The notes below the pieces were generated by a model that ran no database searches, was not told where the DNA came from, and saw only the letters and a list, made by a program, of their open reading frames with translations. Positions 1 to 9,251 of a DNA stretch of 64,000 bases are shown piece after piece. Made by a program: the position numbers and the translations under genes. Position 1 is the stretch's first letter. Each line of letters opens with the position of its first letter. Source of the DNA: Intestinibaculum porci (GTDB lineage: Bacteria; Bacillota_I; Bacilli_A; Erysipelotrichales; Coprobacillaceae); NCBI RefSeq assembly GCF_003925875.1, contig NZ_AP019309.1, positions 1,798,001-1,862,000 on the forward strand. The letters are read 5' to 3'.

Positions 1-569
1 GCGGTAAAGTTATAAGGATCATCCTCTAAAAACTGAATCGCTTGTAAACAAAGGCTGATGCCGCGACTATACATTTTATGATCCGCAAAAATTTGATTTA
101 ATTCAGAAAACAGGGAAAGAACATGATCTTCTGCATCAAATCTCATAAAATCTTCTTTGCCATCCCAATTGGTCTGGTAATATTCATCAAGATTTTCTTG
201 AATCAGCTTCATAAATCGTTTGATCTTTTCATCAACTGGCATCTCCTGCATTCTTACCGCAAATTCTTCGATCCCCGGAAGATGTGAATTTTTCACAATG
301 AAAGAGTCAACATAAGCTTTATATTCCGCCTCGTTTTTAATGGTATCTAAACCGCTATAAAAAGCATCTAACAAAGGATCAGCAGATAAAATTTCCGAAA
401 GGAAATCATTGATATTTTGATCTTTTAAAATACTCATGAATTCCTCAAATGCATCGTCATCACTGCCTAAAAAGTCTTCTGTATCATCATATTGTGTTTC
501 TGTTTTCTTTGGTTTATTGGTTGGTTTCTTTTTCGCATTATTCTTTTTCTTTTTGACTTTCTTACTCAT
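1..569 (-). CDS. Unknown acidic protein with Lys-rich N-terminus (3' end outside window)
   Basis: I translated this frame by hand from the ATG at 569; it stays open for 189 codons to the window edge, so the C-terminus is missing. The first 25 residues are very Lys/Asn rich (start MSKKVKKKKNNAKKK), followed by an acidic stretch and then a helical-looking region. There is no signal peptide or membrane segment. The start overlaps the 3' end of the nicotinamidase-like gene by 8 bp, which suggests co-transcription and translational coupling. I do not recognise the family. The real coding strand is minus; plus-strand frames here are low complexity. Confidence 0.75.
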   Translation of the reverse strand, partial: MSKKVKKKKNNAKKKPTNKPKKTETQYDDTEDFLGSDDDAFEEFMSILKDQNINDFLSEILSADPLLDAFYSGLDTIKNEAEYKAYVDSFIVKNSHLPGIEEFAVRMQEMPVDEKIKRFMKLIQENLDEYYQTNWDGKEDFMRFDAEDHVLSLFSELNQIFADHKMYSRGISLCLQAIQFLEDDPYNFT

Positions 570-1101
570 GATTGTCTCCTTTCATCATGACCTGGCAGCT
601 TTTCATTACTTCAATAGCCGCCTGGTGCTTTTCTACGCTCACCCCGGCACAGCAGCTTTCATCACAGTAAATCGGTAATTCCGGCATTTCTGCTTTCGTT
701 AATAAGGCATTAGAAATAACACAGATATCAGTGCATAAACCGACAAATTCAACTGATTCTAATTGTCCAGCATCATAACGTTTCTTGAGTTCCTTGACTA
801 AATCAACAGAGCCAAAGGTTGGTTTTTCAAAGATTGGGGCATGTCTTTCCGCTGCGATCTTCGCTAACTCAGGAATTAACTTCCATCCTTTCGTTCCCTT
901 AATACAATGGGCAACTGGTAATAAATGACCTTCCTGAGTCTCGGCATAATTCTGAGGATGGGTATCTTTAGTAAAGATCAGATCACCATCAAAGGTTTTC
1001 ACTTTTTCTAATAAATGAGGCACCATGGCCTCTGCTTCCTTCGTGCCTAAAGCCCCATCGACAAAATCATTTTGCATATCAATGATAACTAATGTTTTCA
1101 T
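562..1101 (-). CDS. Nicotinamidase-like cysteine hydrolase (isochorismatase superfamily)
   Basis: 179 residues, a normal length for the family. The N-terminal strand LVIIDMQNDF carries the catalytic Asp8, EKPTFGS carries the conserved Lys, and GLCTDICV carries the nucleophilic Cys; the DTH and H residues after FTKDTHPQ fit the metal site of nicotinamidases. Known PncA enzymes deamidate nicotinamide to nicotinate in NAD salvage. That fits the NAD synthetase gene later in the window, although the two are 53 kb apart. The RBS GAGGAG lies 11 nt before ATG. Another cysteine hydrolase of the same fold cannot be excluded, so no gene symbol is given. Confidence 0.85.
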   Translation of the reverse strand: MKTLVIIDMQNDFVDGALGTKEAEAMVPHLLEKVKTFDGDLIFTKDTHPQNYAETQEGHLLPVAHCIKGTKGWKLIPELAKIAAERHAPIFEKPTFGSVDLVKELKKRYDAGQLESVEFVGLCTDICVISNALLTKAEMPELPIYCDESCCAGVSVEKHQAAIEVMKSCQVMMKGDNHE

Positions 1102-1154
1102 AACAATATCAGCTCCTCTTTATCTTTATAGTAACACTTTAAAAATGACTTCTA

Positions 1155-1185
1155 AAGAAAATAATCTTCCCGCAGGAAGATTATT
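1155..1185 (-). terminator. Intrinsic terminator of the aminotransferase gene
   Basis: Perfect 11-bp inverted repeat (1160-1170 with 1175-1185, loop of 4) followed on the minus strand by a T-rich run. It overlaps the stop codon of the aminotransferase. The arms (AATAATCTTCC) resemble two other hairpins in this window at 3254-3283 and 4058-4077. Confidence 0.85.
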
Positions 1186-2347
1186 GAAAACGTTTTAAGA
1201 ATTGACGAAGTTTTCCCATCGCTTCTTGCAGCTGCGCTAAGGAATAAGCATAAGAAATACGGATATACCCTTCGCCAGCTTCGCCAAAAGCACTGCCTGG
1301 TGTCGGAGCTACTCTTTGTTCTTTCACTAAGGCCACACAGAATTCCTCAGACGTCATATGGGTAAACTTAATATTGGAGAAGGTATAGAAAGCCCCTTTA
1401 GGCATAAAGGTCTGTAAGCCCATATCATTTAAAGCTTTGACAAGATAATCACGACGCTGTTTATATTCCTCACGCATCTTAGCAACATCCTGATCACAGC
1501 TCTTTAGCCCTTCTAAAACCGCATACTGGGCAAAAGAATTCGCACAGATAATTCCCAACTGATGAATCTTAACCATTTCACTTAAGAACACTGGATTGGT
1601 TAAAACGTAACCTAAACGCCAGCCCGTCATCGCAAAAGATTTAGAGAAACCATTGATGGTAATAACCTGATCCCTGATTTCATCAAAGGATGCTAGAGAC
1701 GTATACTCTTCATCATAACTTAATTCAGAATAGATCTCATCAGAGATAACGATTAAGTCATGTTTTTGAATAACAGGTACTAACGCCGCCAGTTCCTCTT
1801 TATTCATAAAAGCACCCGTAGGATTATTTGGATAATTCATGATTAATACTTTTGTCTTAGGGGTAATAAGTGATTCTAAGACATCCGCTTCAATTTTAAA
1901 CTCATGTTCTTCATTGAGTGGTAACTTGACCATCTGACCACCCGCTGCTTTCACCGCTGATTCATACGCAACATATCCTGGATTTGTTAAAATGACTTCA
2001 TCACCTGGATCCACAAATGTTCTTATGGCCAGATCAATTCCTTCTGAAGACCCTACCGTTACTAAACATTCCGTAGCCGCATCATAACTGACATGATATT
2101 TACGATTATAATATTGACAGATTTCTTCTCTTAATTCTAAAAGACCTCTATTAGCCGTATAATGGGTTTTCCCTTCCTGAATAGCCTTAATCGCAGCTTC
2201 ACATATTTTAGGAGGTGTTGTAAAATCAGGTTCCCCTACTCCTAATGAAATCACATGATCAAATGTTTTCGCATAATCAGAGAACTTTCTAATCCCTGAA
2301 GGCTTAATTGATTTTATTCTATCACTGACTTTTGATTCTAAATTCAT
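1181..2347 (-). CDS. PLP-dependent class I/II aminotransferase (PatA/aromatic type)
   Basis: 388 residues, typical for fold-type I aminotransferases. The PLP Schiff-base lysine is Lys236 in NGFSKSFAMTGWRLGY; NYPNNPTGA (about 171-179) and SDEIYSELSY (about 202-211) carry the conserved Asn and Asp/Tyr cofactor contacts, and the C-terminal arginine is in YIRISYA. Such cytosolic enzymes transfer amino groups between amino acids and 2-oxoacids; the substrate (aromatic amino acid, alanine or another) cannot be read from the sequence. It is followed by its own terminator and so is probably a single-gene transcript. Confidence 0.93.
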   Translation of the reverse strand: MNLESKVSDRIKSIKPSGIRKFSDYAKTFDHVISLGVGEPDFTTPPKICEAAIKAIQEGKTHYTANRGLLELREEICQYYNRKYHVSYDAATECLVTVGSSEGIDLAIRTFVDPGDEVILTNPGYVAYESAVKAAGGQMVKLPLNEEHEFKIEADVLESLITPKTKVLIMNYPNNPTGAFMNKEELAALVPVIQKHDLIVISDEIYSELSYDEEYTSLASFDEIRDQVITINGFSKSFAMTGWRLGYVLTNPVFLSEMVKIHQLGIICANSFAQYAVLEGLKSCDQDVAKMREEYKQRRDYLVKALNDMGLQTFMPKGAFYTFSNIKFTHMTSEEFCVALVKEQRVAPTPGSAFGEAGEGYIRISYAYSLAQLQEAMGKLRQFLKRFQ

Positions 2348-2449
2348 ATCTGCACCACCTATACATATTCGTCTTTACCATTATAGCGGTTATCCTATCA
2401 CTATGAAAGAACTTTATCATTTATTCATAAGACCAGAAATGTATTATCA

Positions 2450-2875
2450 TTATTCTTCTATTTCAATATGATTGACTTCACACCAGTCACGAGCAATACG
2501 TTCATACTGTTTAGACCGATAGTCATACCAGTCCTCTTCCAAACCTAATGCATGGAGCTTCGCTCTAAATCTTCTAAAAGCCCCTTTGCCGCGCATAGCC
2601 ACATCAAGTGTATGACGAGCCTCTTCATCGGTGATTGTCCATAAGAAGTGTTCCATCATTTCATATTCATTAATATCAAACGAATCAGGTAAAGCGAGAT
2701 AACGATCACTTCCTTCTTCTATTTCTTCCTGAGCTTCTTCAGGATCATCGAAGTCATCAAAATCATCATCAAAGAATACATGGATTTCTCCTGTTTGCAT
2801 ATCTAGTACATATCCTGTATCATCACTTGCTCCTTCTAATGCTTCTAAGACATCATTTAATTTTAGTTTCATCAT
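2450..2875 (-). CDS. UPF0158 family protein
   Basis: Small acidic cytosolic protein of unknown function. The family signature is seen as an acidic stretch (DDDFDDFDDPEEAQEEIEEG), the segment DRYLALPD, and a C-terminal part rich in W/Y with FRRFRAKLHALGLEEDWYDYR. I place the start at 2875 because AAAGGAG sits about 6 nt before that ATG; a longer frame to 2902 has no ribosome binding site. It has no obvious operon partner. Confidence 0.85.
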   Translation of the reverse strand: MMKLKLNDVLEALEGASDDTGYVLDMQTGEIHVFFDDDFDDFDDPEEAQEEIEEGSDRYLALPDSFDINEYEMMEHFLWTITDEEARHTLDVAMRGKGAFRRFRAKLHALGLEEDWYDYRSKQYERIARDWCEVNHIEIEE

Positions 2876-3064
2876 TTCCATCTCCTTTATAGACATTATC
2901 ATAGTTGTATTCTATTGTTTATTCAAGGCCTCTAAAAGCTAAAAGTGATGACTACGCATCACTCAAATAGCCCACTCAAAATAAGCTTCACGATCTCTAT
3001 AAAACTAGCATATTCATACCAAATATCCGCAAATGTATCATAACTAAAAATACATCATAGAAAT

Positions 3065-3229
3065 TTATAATATCATCATTCGTTTTTCATCTAAACGATC
3101 GAAGCCATATTCCCAATCTAATATGAAGTCTGTTGTATCCTTATTGTTTAAAACTAATTCAGATAAGATTTCAAAAGATCTCTGAGAAATGTTCCATTCT
3201 CGGACTCTTTTCTTAACTTTATTATTCAT
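3065..3229 (-). CDS. Small hypothetical ORF (54 aa)
   Basis: A short charged frame, start MNNKVKKRVREWNIS, with only a weak AAAGAG element before the ATG. A longer frame to 3298 would translate the terminator hairpin at 3254-3283 and is unlikely. It lies downstream of that terminator and no promoter is evident. The composition looks protein-like but I recognise no family. Confidence 0.3.
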   Translation of the reverse strand: MNNKVKKRVREWNISQRSFEILSELVLNNKDTTDFILDWEYGFDRLDEKRMMIL

Positions 3230-3242
3230 CTGTTTCAACTCT

Positions 3243-3283
3243 TTTACAAAAAAGACAATAACCTTCCGCAGAAGATTATTGTC
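3243..3283 (-). terminator. Intrinsic terminator of pilin gene A
   Basis: Inverted repeat 3254-3266 with 3271-3283 (12 of 13 pairs), followed on the minus strand by a run of six T. It lies 57 bp after the stop codon of the pilin gene. Confidence 0.8.
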
Positions 3284-3339
3284 TAAATATCTTTTCAAAT
3301 TAGTCTACCCAAACAAGCTGTTACTCCTAATAATCTTTA

Positions 3340-3870
3340 TCATTTAGCTTTCTCATTATAATGAACAGCTGTACCATGACCTGGAACAATTAAAACGTTT
3401 GAATCTGCAACTGTCATCTTTCCATTGACTTTAACTTCTACCTTGCGAAATCCTTTATCTCCTTTTAACTGAATATACAATGTAATTGATTTTACATCTC
3501 TATCACTAGAATTATCATCTCCTGTTAAAAATATTTCATTGATAAAGATTTTATTTACATTATCTCCATAGCTTTTCTTTGAACCATAAAATTTATAATT
3601 TGTTCTTGTATCATCAAAAACTTCAACCCACTTAGCAACTTCAAGACAATCATCAGCTTTACCATTATCTGCAATATCTTTTGCAACAGCTATTTGAGTA
3701 TTAATTAAAGCTGCTCTGGCAACTGCCTCATACTTAGCTTTTTGTCCTTCTTTCATATATGACATAACTGAAGGAACTGCGACAGCCATTAATACAGCTA
3801 AAATGACAATAACAACGATGATTTCGATCAAAGTGAAACCTTTTTTGTTTCTCGTTTCTTCTTTTAGCAT
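3340..3870 (-). CDS. Type IV pilin-like protein A (class III signal peptide)
   Basis: 176 residues. The leader MLKEETRNKKG is followed by FTLIE and a 20-residue hydrophobic helix, the cleavage and assembly signature of type IV pilins and pseudopilins processed by a prepilin peptidase (none is in this window). The C-terminal domain ends in an extended part rich in K, V and G. I use ATG at 3870 (AGAAGG 9 nt upstream; it matches the paralogue's start) rather than the GTG at 3879. From RNKKGFTL to about residue 60 it is almost identical to the pilin at 9252-9674, while the C-terminal domains differ. The role (major pilin or pseudopilin) is unknown. Confidence 0.88.
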   Translation of the reverse strand: MLKEETRNKKGFTLIEIIVVIVILAVLMAVAVPSVMSYMKEGQKAKYEAVARAALINTQIAVAKDIADNGKADDCLEVAKWVEVFDDTRTNYKFYGSKKSYGDNVNKIFINEIFLTGDDNSSDRDVKSITLYIQLKGDKGFRKVEVKVNGKMTVADSNVLIVPGHGTAVHYNEKAK

Positions 3871-4040
3871 AATTTTCACCTTCTTAGTTTCCTCTAACTG
3901 TATTTTAACACAATTTCATTTCAATACAATGATAAGTGTTTCTTGTACAATGACATATTATTTATATTATTATATATCGTTTAATATGTAGATCGCTTTT
4001 ATTTTTATCAACAATATTATAATTGTAGCTAAAAAGAGTT

Positions 4041-4077
4041 TTCTTTCTAAAAGAAAATAATCTTCCGAAGAAGATTA
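4041..4077 (-). terminator. Probable terminator of the surface-protein gene, displaced by the IS
   Basis: An 8-bp perfect inverted repeat (4058-4065 with 4070-4077, loop CGAA) followed on the minus strand by a T-rich run. The IS1595-type element sits between it and the stop codon of the surface-protein gene at 5332; only the 8-bp duplicated target separates the hairpin from the IS. Confidence 0.65.
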
Positions 4078-4085
4078 CTTTCAAG
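4078..4085. repeat. 8-bp target-site duplication, left copy (CTTTCAAG)
   Basis: The same 8 bp recur at 5321-5328, directly outside the right inverted repeat. An 8-bp duplication is typical of IS1595-family insertions. Confidence 0.95.
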
Positions 4086-5320
4086 CGTGTTGTTAACAAA
4101 TAAGTGACTTTCACATATAAGCTCCGTATTTATCCCTTTCAAGCGATGTATTGAACATCAGGATATATGTATATTTGCTAAAATATATAGTACCTGGAGG
4201 TATTAATATGGAAATTCAAAACATTGCTGCTAACTTATCTAATATTAAACTAGATCAATTTCAAATTGAACAGATTCTTGATATGGTTGAGGAGTATATT
4301 GAAGCTAATGAAACTGCGTCTACACCTATCATAGAGCATTGCCCAAAATGTCCTGAAAAACATCCTAAAATGATCAAAGCAGGACACACAAAAAGTGGCA
4401 AGCAAATGTATAGATGTAAAAGCTGTAATAAACGCTTTGTAGCGGATACCGGTCAATTAACTTTCTATTCACATCAGAGCCTTTCAAAGTGGAAAATTGT
4501 TCTTAAAGATACACTCAACGGTTTAGCTTTACGCGAAACTGCATTCAAAATCGGTGTGCATTATGTAACTGTATTTAGAATGCGTCATAAGCTACTTCAT
4601 TTCATTGAAATGATCCTAGCTAATGATTCTGTAGGTGATGTAGCTGAAATAGATGAGAAGTACATCCTGGCGAGTCATAAAGGGACCAAGCTGGAAGGCG
4701 TTGATCCTCGAAAACATGGATCAATAGCACCGAAACCAGGCATAACTGATATTCTAGTATGTATTATGACCGTAGTTTCCCGAGGCGGAAATACATTTAT
4801 TCACACCTATAATACCGGTCGACCTACTGACGTGAATGGCTATGAATTTTGTCAGCATATTGATAAAGAAAGCTACTGCTTTATAGATGGTATCAATATT
4901 TATGACTGGAGTCTGAAAAAACGAAATTGCGGCGTAAAGCATCTAAAACTCGATGAGTATACAAAAACTGATCATTTGAATACTGTAAATGGACTTCATT
5001 CATTTATTGAATCAGAAATCATCTATTATAGAAATATATCTACAAAGTATATAAATAGATATAACTCGTTATTTATGATCCAATATAATTTCAGAAAACT
5101 CAATATCAGCGAGAAAGTTACAAAGCTTTTAGGGATGCTGAGACAGCATCAGCAATATTTCTACATTCGCCAACTCAGTAAAGAAAGTATATTTAAGTTT
5201 AGCAATAGTATATTTGATCTGTAAAAATAAAGTTAATGGAATTTATGACTCGTAGAGAGATATTAAATTGTGCGCTATCAACTAAAAATCATACCAAGTC
5301 ACTAAATTGTTAACAACACG
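4086..5320 (+). mobile_element. Complete IS1595-family insertion sequence, 1235 bp
   Basis: Terminal inverted repeats of 25 bp match at 23 positions (4086-4110 and 5296-5320), both beginning CGTGTTGTTAACAA from the outside. One transposase gene lies inside, and the flanks carry the same 8-bp direct repeat. All parts are intact, so the insertion is recent or still active. It landed between a surface-protein gene and that gene's terminator. Confidence 0.95.
4208..5224 (+). CDS. IS1595/ISXO2-type transposase
   Basis: 338 residues from ATG at 4208, which has GGAGG 7 nt upstream; the longer frame to 4151 has no RBS. The N-terminal part contains a zinc ribbon (CPKC ... CKSC, about 44-75), then a helix-turn-helix-like segment (LALRETAFKIGVHYVTVFRMRHK), then the ISXO2-type DDE domain with EIDEKYILASHKG and the HLNTVNGLHSFIE segment. 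The gene fills the element between its inverted repeats and appears intact. Confidence 0.92.
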   Translation: MEIQNIAANLSNIKLDQFQIEQILDMVEEYIEANETASTPIIEHCPKCPEKHPKMIKAGHTKSGKQMYRCKSCNKRFVADTGQLTFYSHQSLSKWKIVLKDTLNGLALRETAFKIGVHYVTVFRMRHKLLHFIEMILANDSVGDVAEIDEKYILASHKGTKLEGVDPRKHGSIAPKPGITDILVCIMTVVSRGGNTFIHTYNTGRPTDVNGYEFCQHIDKESYCFIDGINIYDWSLKKRNCGVKHLKLDEYTKTDHLNTVNGLHSFIESEIIYYRNISTKYINRYNSLFMIQYNFRKLNISEKVTKLLGMLRQHQQYFYIRQLSKESIFKFSNSIFDL

Positions 5321-5328
5321 CTTTCAAG
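5321..5328. repeat. 8-bp target-site duplication, right copy (CTTTCAAG)
   Basis: Identical to 4078-4085; it marks the right boundary of the IS. Confidence 0.95.
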
Positions 5329-5331
5329 ATG

Positions 5332-7563
5332 TTATTTTACTTTCACAGTTTTCGTCTTAGAGTATTTACCCTTTAACGTTAAGTTAATAGCACGGACTCT
5401 TACCTGATAAGTCTTCTTAGATTTTAGCTTCTTGATTGTACAAGATGTTTTCTTGACTGTTTTAGACTTCCATTTCTTAGTACCTTTTACTCTATAGTAA
5501 ACTTTATACTTTCTTGCATGTTTTGACTTTTTCCATTTCACAGTCAATTTCTTCTTACCCGCTTTAATTGATTTAATCTTAACCTTAGCAGGTTTATAGA
5601 CATTGACTAAATGCGTATCTTTTTTATTTACTTCAATATCTTGTGTTAAATCTTTAGAATCACTAAAACCATTTTCTTTGTACTTATAGGTAATCGTTAA
5701 GACAGTAGAGCCAATCTGAGCTACGGCATATGGATATGAAGTAAGAACTTTTACATTCTTCTTTGTTTCATATACAGTAGAACCATCAGACATCGTCTTT
5801 TTGATTACAGCATTCACTTTCATACCTTTCGTTGTAATCTTATCCCCTGCTTTATATTTCACCTTATTAGGATGTGATACAAAGTATAACTGATCAATGC
5901 TTGCTTCTTTAACAACTTTATTAACAGTTACTGGAATCTCTACTGACTTTTCAACACCATCATCATTAACTCTTACTTTAACACTCTTTTGTGTTGATTT
6001 TAATGAATCTCCATCTACAACAGTATAACTCATATTCGCCTGATCATAATACTGTTTAGAGCCATCACTATAATCCTTTTCATAAGTCCCCGTAATAGCT
6101 AATCCTGTATCATCAAACTTATCCCCTTCATTATAAGTTAACTTAGTAGGATTACTAGCAATCTTAATAGAAGATAACTTAGTTGAATTTAGTTTAGCAT
6201 TCACAGTAACAGGAATATCCACTGATTTCGTAATACCATCAGAAGTAACAGTAGCCGTAATAGCAGTTTGACCTACAGATAAATAAGTAGATGATAGACT
6301 ATAATCCATATTATCCTTATCTTCATAAGTTACACTGCCATCACTATATGTTTTAGAAAATGTTCCTTTAATAGATAAGCCATCAGTTTTAAATGCATCA
6401 CCATCAGTATAAACTGTCTTCTTAGGTTGAGATGCAATACTAATAGATGTTAACTTTGTACTATTAAGCTTAGGTTTAATAGTAATAGGTACATTAACCG
6501 TCTTAGATGTCACACCATCATTCACCGTTACCGGCCATGATGTAATATGATTACCACTATTATCATAGTATGTTAACTTTGTACTTGTATCAGTTGTATA
6601 CTTCATATTATTGACAGTGTATGTAGTAGGTGTTCTCCCATCAGACCATACCTGTTTATATGTTCCATCAATAACTAACCCATTACTATTAAATGTTTCT
6701 CCATCAGTATAAGTTGTAACAGATGGATTTTGTTTAATCTCAATAGAGTCTAATGTATTTGATGTAACATGAGCAAAGTCATAATGTGTCTGATCCCATA
6801 AACTATTTAAAGCACCAAAGATTTCATTATAGTAATTCACTGGTGTATTTTTATAGGCTTCATTAAGAATATCAACAAAATTATAATAAATGGATGATTG
6901 AGGAAATTTAGCATTTAATCTTCTAAGATTATTAATCCACTCTTTATAAGATTCATCTAATTTAATAGTTTTATCTTTATAATCTTGTCCTCTTTTATAA
7001 TAAATGTTAAAGAAGTTCTCATCGCCAGATGACATTTTTGGATTTTCTCTTAAATCATCTAAGCTTTTACCATCTTTAATTTGTGAAAGAATCTGTGCAT
7101 CCTTTTTACTACGTAAAGACTGAAATGAATCTTCCCCAACTATTTCTTTTTGAAGTGACGTTAAGACAGCATTCATACTATTATAATATTTATCACCTGT
7201 AAAAATCTCATTCCCATTTTCATCAACACCTTTAAAAGGGATATGATCTCTTGCTTCATTAAATTCATCTTTAATGCTATTACTTGAAATAGAATCGCTA
7301 TACTTATTGTTTAAATACAGAATATCATATAACCATCGGTAAAGATCAATGCTGTCTTCTACCTTACGTGACTGCAATTTTGTTCCAACAACTTTCAAAC
7401 TAGACAACAAGTCAGCATCTTCACGAATTGTATTTGAATTTGGAAACACTCCTGTTTCACTTTCTAAATTCGATTCCGCTGCATGTACATGCGTATTTTT
7501 CACTAACGTGAGTGAAAATACCATTGCCGATGCAATGAATAACTTCAATAATTTTTCAACCAT
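5332..7563 (-). CDS. Secreted protein with four Big_3-like Ig domains and a C-terminal FN3-like domain
   Basis: 743 residues. A Sec signal peptide (MVEKLLKLFIASAMVFSLTL, predicted cut near HVHAAES) is followed by a helical N-terminal domain (about 35-265) that I do not recognise. Four repeats of about 90 residues follow, each with the pattern I..NP/QP...Y..GD.F...GL.I.GT....YSDG, as in bacterial Ig-like group 3 domains. The last 90 residues form a very Lys-rich fibronectin-III-like domain (LTVKWKKSKHARKYKVYYR). There is no LPXTG anchor; the basic C-terminus could bind wall polymers by charge. Its neighbours are pilins and a Wzy-like protein, so a surface or adhesion role is inferred. Confidence 0.85.
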   Translation of the reverse strand: MVEKLLKLFIASAMVFSLTLVKNTHVHAAESNLESETGVFPNSNTIREDADLLSSLKVVGTKLQSRKVEDSIDLYRWLYDILYLNNKYSDSISSNSIKDEFNEARDHIPFKGVDENGNEIFTGDKYYNSMNAVLTSLQKEIVGEDSFQSLRSKKDAQILSQIKDGKSLDDLRENPKMSSGDENFFNIYYKRGQDYKDKTIKLDESYKEWINNLRRLNAKFPQSSIYYNFVDILNEAYKNTPVNYYNEIFGALNSLWDQTHYDFAHVTSNTLDSIEIKQNPSVTTYTDGETFNSNGLVIDGTYKQVWSDGRTPTTYTVNNMKYTTDTSTKLTYYDNSGNHITSWPVTVNDGVTSKTVNVPITIKPKLNSTKLTSISIASQPKKTVYTDGDAFKTDGLSIKGTFSKTYSDGSVTYEDKDNMDYSLSSTYLSVGQTAITATVTSDGITKSVDIPVTVNAKLNSTKLSSIKIASNPTKLTYNEGDKFDDTGLAITGTYEKDYSDGSKQYYDQANMSYTVVDGDSLKSTQKSVKVRVNDDGVEKSVEIPVTVNKVVKEASIDQLYFVSHPNKVKYKAGDKITTKGMKVNAVIKKTMSDGSTVYETKKNVKVLTSYPYAVAQIGSTVLTITYKYKENGFSDSKDLTQDIEVNKKDTHLVNVYKPAKVKIKSIKAGKKKLTVKWKKSKHARKYKVYYRVKGTKKWKSKTVKKTSCTIKKLKSKKTYQVRVRAINLTLKGKYSKTKTVKVK

Positions 7564-7710
7564 AATTTACCTCCCATTTGTATTCACTAATAATATTATA
7601 CCTTCTATAATCTTGGTATCAAGAAAAGATAAAAATATTATCGATTTCTTTTCTTGTGACCCTCAAAATAGTGTATAGTTTAATTGATTTTCTACACGAG
7701 GAGTAAATAC

Positions 7711-9039
7711 ATGAATGACTTTATTCAACTCATAAAATCTAAAGATATTTCACAAATAAACCAAAACCTTACCTATCCCCTAATCGGTAAAATAGCCTGT
7801 ATTCCCATAGCCACATTCTTCATATCGGTGATTATTGAGCTTATCAAAGCTCTGACAACAACGATGTCATTTGATTTAGAAATGTATAATCCCTATGCTT
7901 ATACAATAAGATATCTCAACGTGATTGACACAGTATTTGGTATTTTAGCTATTTTCCTTTATTTGTTAAGATTATATTTCGATCACAAGCTTACTAAAAA
8001 ACACATTATAAATCATCCATCCATACTACTGTTTATTATTCTTTCTATATGGATCATTATTACTACAGCAATTAATGGGTTTACCCCATATGCATTACAC
8101 GGTACTTATTATCGTAATGAATCTCTTTTCTCTTTCTTAAGATATTATCTGATTTATTTTATGTGTGGTGCTATTGTCACAGTAAAGCAAAAAGATTCTT
8201 TATTACATTTATTGATGTATACAAGTATGATTCTTGTCTTATTTGATTTGTTAAACTATATAAATCTATTTAATGATCAGTTCATGACATTATGGTCATC
8301 AGTCTTTTACAACACCAATCACTATGGTTATTATTTGACTATTGTTTGTCTTGTTAGTATGTCTTATTTTCTTACCAATGAATATAACCTTAAATACCTA
8401 GTTATATTCTGTTTTAACTTTATAGTCCTGGTATTTAATAATACCTTTGGCAGCTATCTAGGTGTTCTCATAGGTTTGATATTTGCCCTAGCAATCAGTT
8501 TTAAAATCAATCTCATCAATAAGAGAAAAATTATCACGATAGCAGTCATTATTATATTATCAACTGTGTTTGTAAAAGCAGTTAATCCATCCTCTGGTGG
8601 AAACTTTATTGCTTTGTTTGCAGATCTTAACAACGTTACTGAAGAAAACTCAGAAGCACAAATGGCTGGCAGCGGTCGTTGGAAACTATGGACATATTCC
8701 GTTAATCAGCTCAATAAAAAACCTTTAACTTATTTAACCGGATATGGCATTGAAGGCATAACTGATTCCATGAAAAAGGAAACTGGTGAAACACGTCCTC
8801 ATAATGAATTTCTCCAACAGATTGTTTTCTTTGGTTTACCAGCACTTATTATTTATGTAGTCGCTATATTTCTCATGTATTTACGTGGTTACCACAATGC
8901 AACTTTATTATCTATATCAACGATTGTTGCATTAATCGCATCATTTGGTTATTTATTCCAATCATCATTCGGCAATACCATGTATTACACATCACCATTT
9001 TTCTTCTGCATACTTGGTATGGCTTATCATCATAAATAA
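7711..9039 (+). CDS. O-antigen ligase/polymerase-like membrane protein (Wzy_C type)
   Basis: 442 residues from ATG at 7711, chosen because GAGGAG lies 8-9 nt upstream. There are ten or more hydrophobic segments. A long extracellular loop holds GRWKLWTYSVNQL and later RPHNEFLQQIVFFGLPAL, the H-N-E-F and G pattern of the Wzy_C/O-antigen ligase domain. Known members polymerise or ligate surface glycans, or attach glycans to pilins; the substrate here cannot be told. It is divergent from the surface-protein gene and is the only plus-strand host gene in this part. Placement between two pilin genes makes glycosylation of pilin or a surface glycan role plausible, but this is inference. Confidence 0.8.
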   Translation: MNDFIQLIKSKDISQINQNLTYPLIGKIACIPIATFFISVIIELIKALTTTMSFDLEMYNPYAYTIRYLNVIDTVFGILAIFLYLLRLYFDHKLTKKHIINHPSILLFIILSIWIIITTAINGFTPYALHGTYYRNESLFSFLRYYLIYFMCGAIVTVKQKDSLLHLLMYTSMILVLFDLLNYINLFNDQFMTLWSSVFYNTNHYGYYLTIVCLVSMSYFLTNEYNLKYLVIFCFNFIVLVFNNTFGSYLGVLIGLIFALAISFKINLINKRKIITIAVIIILSTVFVKAVNPSSGGNFIALFADLNNVTEENSEAQMAGSGRWKLWTYSVNQLNKKPLTYLTGYGIEGITDSMKKETGETRPHNEFLQQIVFFGLPALIIYVVAIFLMYLRGYHNATLLSISTIVALIASFGYLFQSSFGNTMYYTSPFFFCILGMAYHHK

Positions 9040-9171
9040 ATAATATCGTCATAAGCCACAAATTCGTATTAAGACTATTCATTTCCAGAAAAATGAGTCA
9101 TACCTAGTTTTCTGAACAGTTTACACTACAGTCTAAAAATTGATCAATAATATTCATTCAAAACTAAACGT

Positions 9172-9204
9172 AAAAAAGGTTAACCTCAATGAGATTAACC
9201 TTTT
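9172..9204. terminator. Bidirectional terminator between the Wzy-like gene and pilin gene B
   Basis: A 10-bp perfect inverted repeat (9174-9183 with 9195-9204), extended by three more pairs inside, has A/T runs on both sides. It ends the pilin transcript (minus) 48 bp after its stop codon and may also stop read-through from the plus-strand gene. Confidence 0.85.
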
Positions 9205-9251
9205 AGTTTATAGTTGCATAAACGCAACAACTTTTGCAAAAATAAGACGTA

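Noticed and set aside
3230-3298. Longer 77-codon version of the small ORF
   Set aside because: Its first part is the translation of a terminator hairpin.
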